From Crocinitomicaceae bacterium (lineage in GTDB: Bacteria > Bacteroidota > Bacteroidia > Flavobacteriales_D > Sanyastnellaceae): DNA of 6,286 nucleotides. The stretch lies in assembly GCA_020848015.1 (NCBI GenBank), contig JADLBA010000202.1:1-6286 (forward strand), given 5' to 3'. The notes below the pieces were generated by a model, which was not told the DNA's origin, did no database searches, and saw only the letters and a program-made list of their open reading frames with translations. Shown here one piece after another: positions 6,165 to 6,286 of this stretch (position 1 is the stretch's first letter; the number at the start of each line of letters is the position of its first letter). The position numbers and the translations under genes were made by a program.

Positions 6165-6286
6165 ATGAATAATCTGAATGAACAAATAGCCGGCGATATC
6201 CTTCAATGGGACATCCGATCGTGGAAAATATGCCTCGATTTCTGGGAAGAAAAAATGCAAAATGTCGCAGGAAAAAAAGCTCTTGA
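6165..6286 (+). CDS. N-terminal part of a probable class I SAM-dependent methyltransferase
   Basis: The frame opens with ATG at 6165 and stays open for 40 complete codons to the window edge. The peptide contains AGDILQWDIRSWKICLDFWE (residues 9-28) and ends with NVAGKKAL and the first two bases (GA) of an E or D codon. A QWD..W...L.FWE lead-in before GKKALE is what I recall from a group of Bacteroidetes methyltransferases in which the first Rossmann strand and its glycine motif (LELG...GGLSLW) follow immediately. Those glycines would lie just outside the window, so the assignment rests on the lead-in alone. The gene is divergent from paaZ; its substrate is unknown. Confidence 0.55.
   Translation, partial: MNNLNEQIAGDILQWDIRSWKICLDFWEEKMQNVAGKKAL

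Overview
The window looks like chromosomal DNA from a member of the Bacteroidetes (Bacteroidota), possibly near the Chitinophagaceae or Sphingobacteriia. This is an inference. It rests on moderate-to-low GC, AT-rich leaders without strong Shine-Dalgarno sequences, promoter-like TTG...TAnnTTTG spacing in two places, and proteins that resemble Bacteroidetes versions of their families. No rRNA, tRNA, CRISPR array, transposase or prophage gene is visible.

Layout from left to right. Positions 1-583 hold no confident gene; a short reading frame runs off the left edge on the minus strand and may be the start of a membrane protein. Positions 584-1972 (+) encode a complete FAD-dependent oxidoreductase of the DAO (D-amino-acid/amine oxidase) fold. 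Positions 1973-2279 lie between two convergent genes and contain short, protein-like but broken reading frames, perhaps the remains of a lost gene. Positions 5877 down to 2280 (-) hold a two-gene unit: first paaZ, the fused aldehyde dehydrogenase/MaoC-type oxepin-CoA hydrolase of phenylacetate breakdown, then an exported S41-family (TSPc/tricorn-like) peptidase-like protein. The peptidase start codon overlaps the paaZ stop by 8 nt. Positions 5878-6164 form a divergent promoter region with two imperfect inverted repeats. From 6165 the first 40 codons of a probable SAM-dependent methyltransferase run off the right edge.

PaaZ opens the ring of oxepin-CoA and oxidises the resulting semialdehyde in the aerobic phenylacetyl-CoA pathway. 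None of its usual partners (paaABCDE, paaG, paaH, paaJ, paaK) is in this window, so the rest of the pathway must lie elsewhere if it is present. The peptidase is probably translated together with PaaZ but would work outside the cytoplasm; no functional link is evident. The oxidoreductase is convergent to this unit and is a separate transcription unit. I see no convincing new multi-gene system. The points most worth a second look are the overlapping paaZ-peptidase pair, the decayed coding region between the convergent genes, and the paired inverted repeats in front of the methyltransferase.
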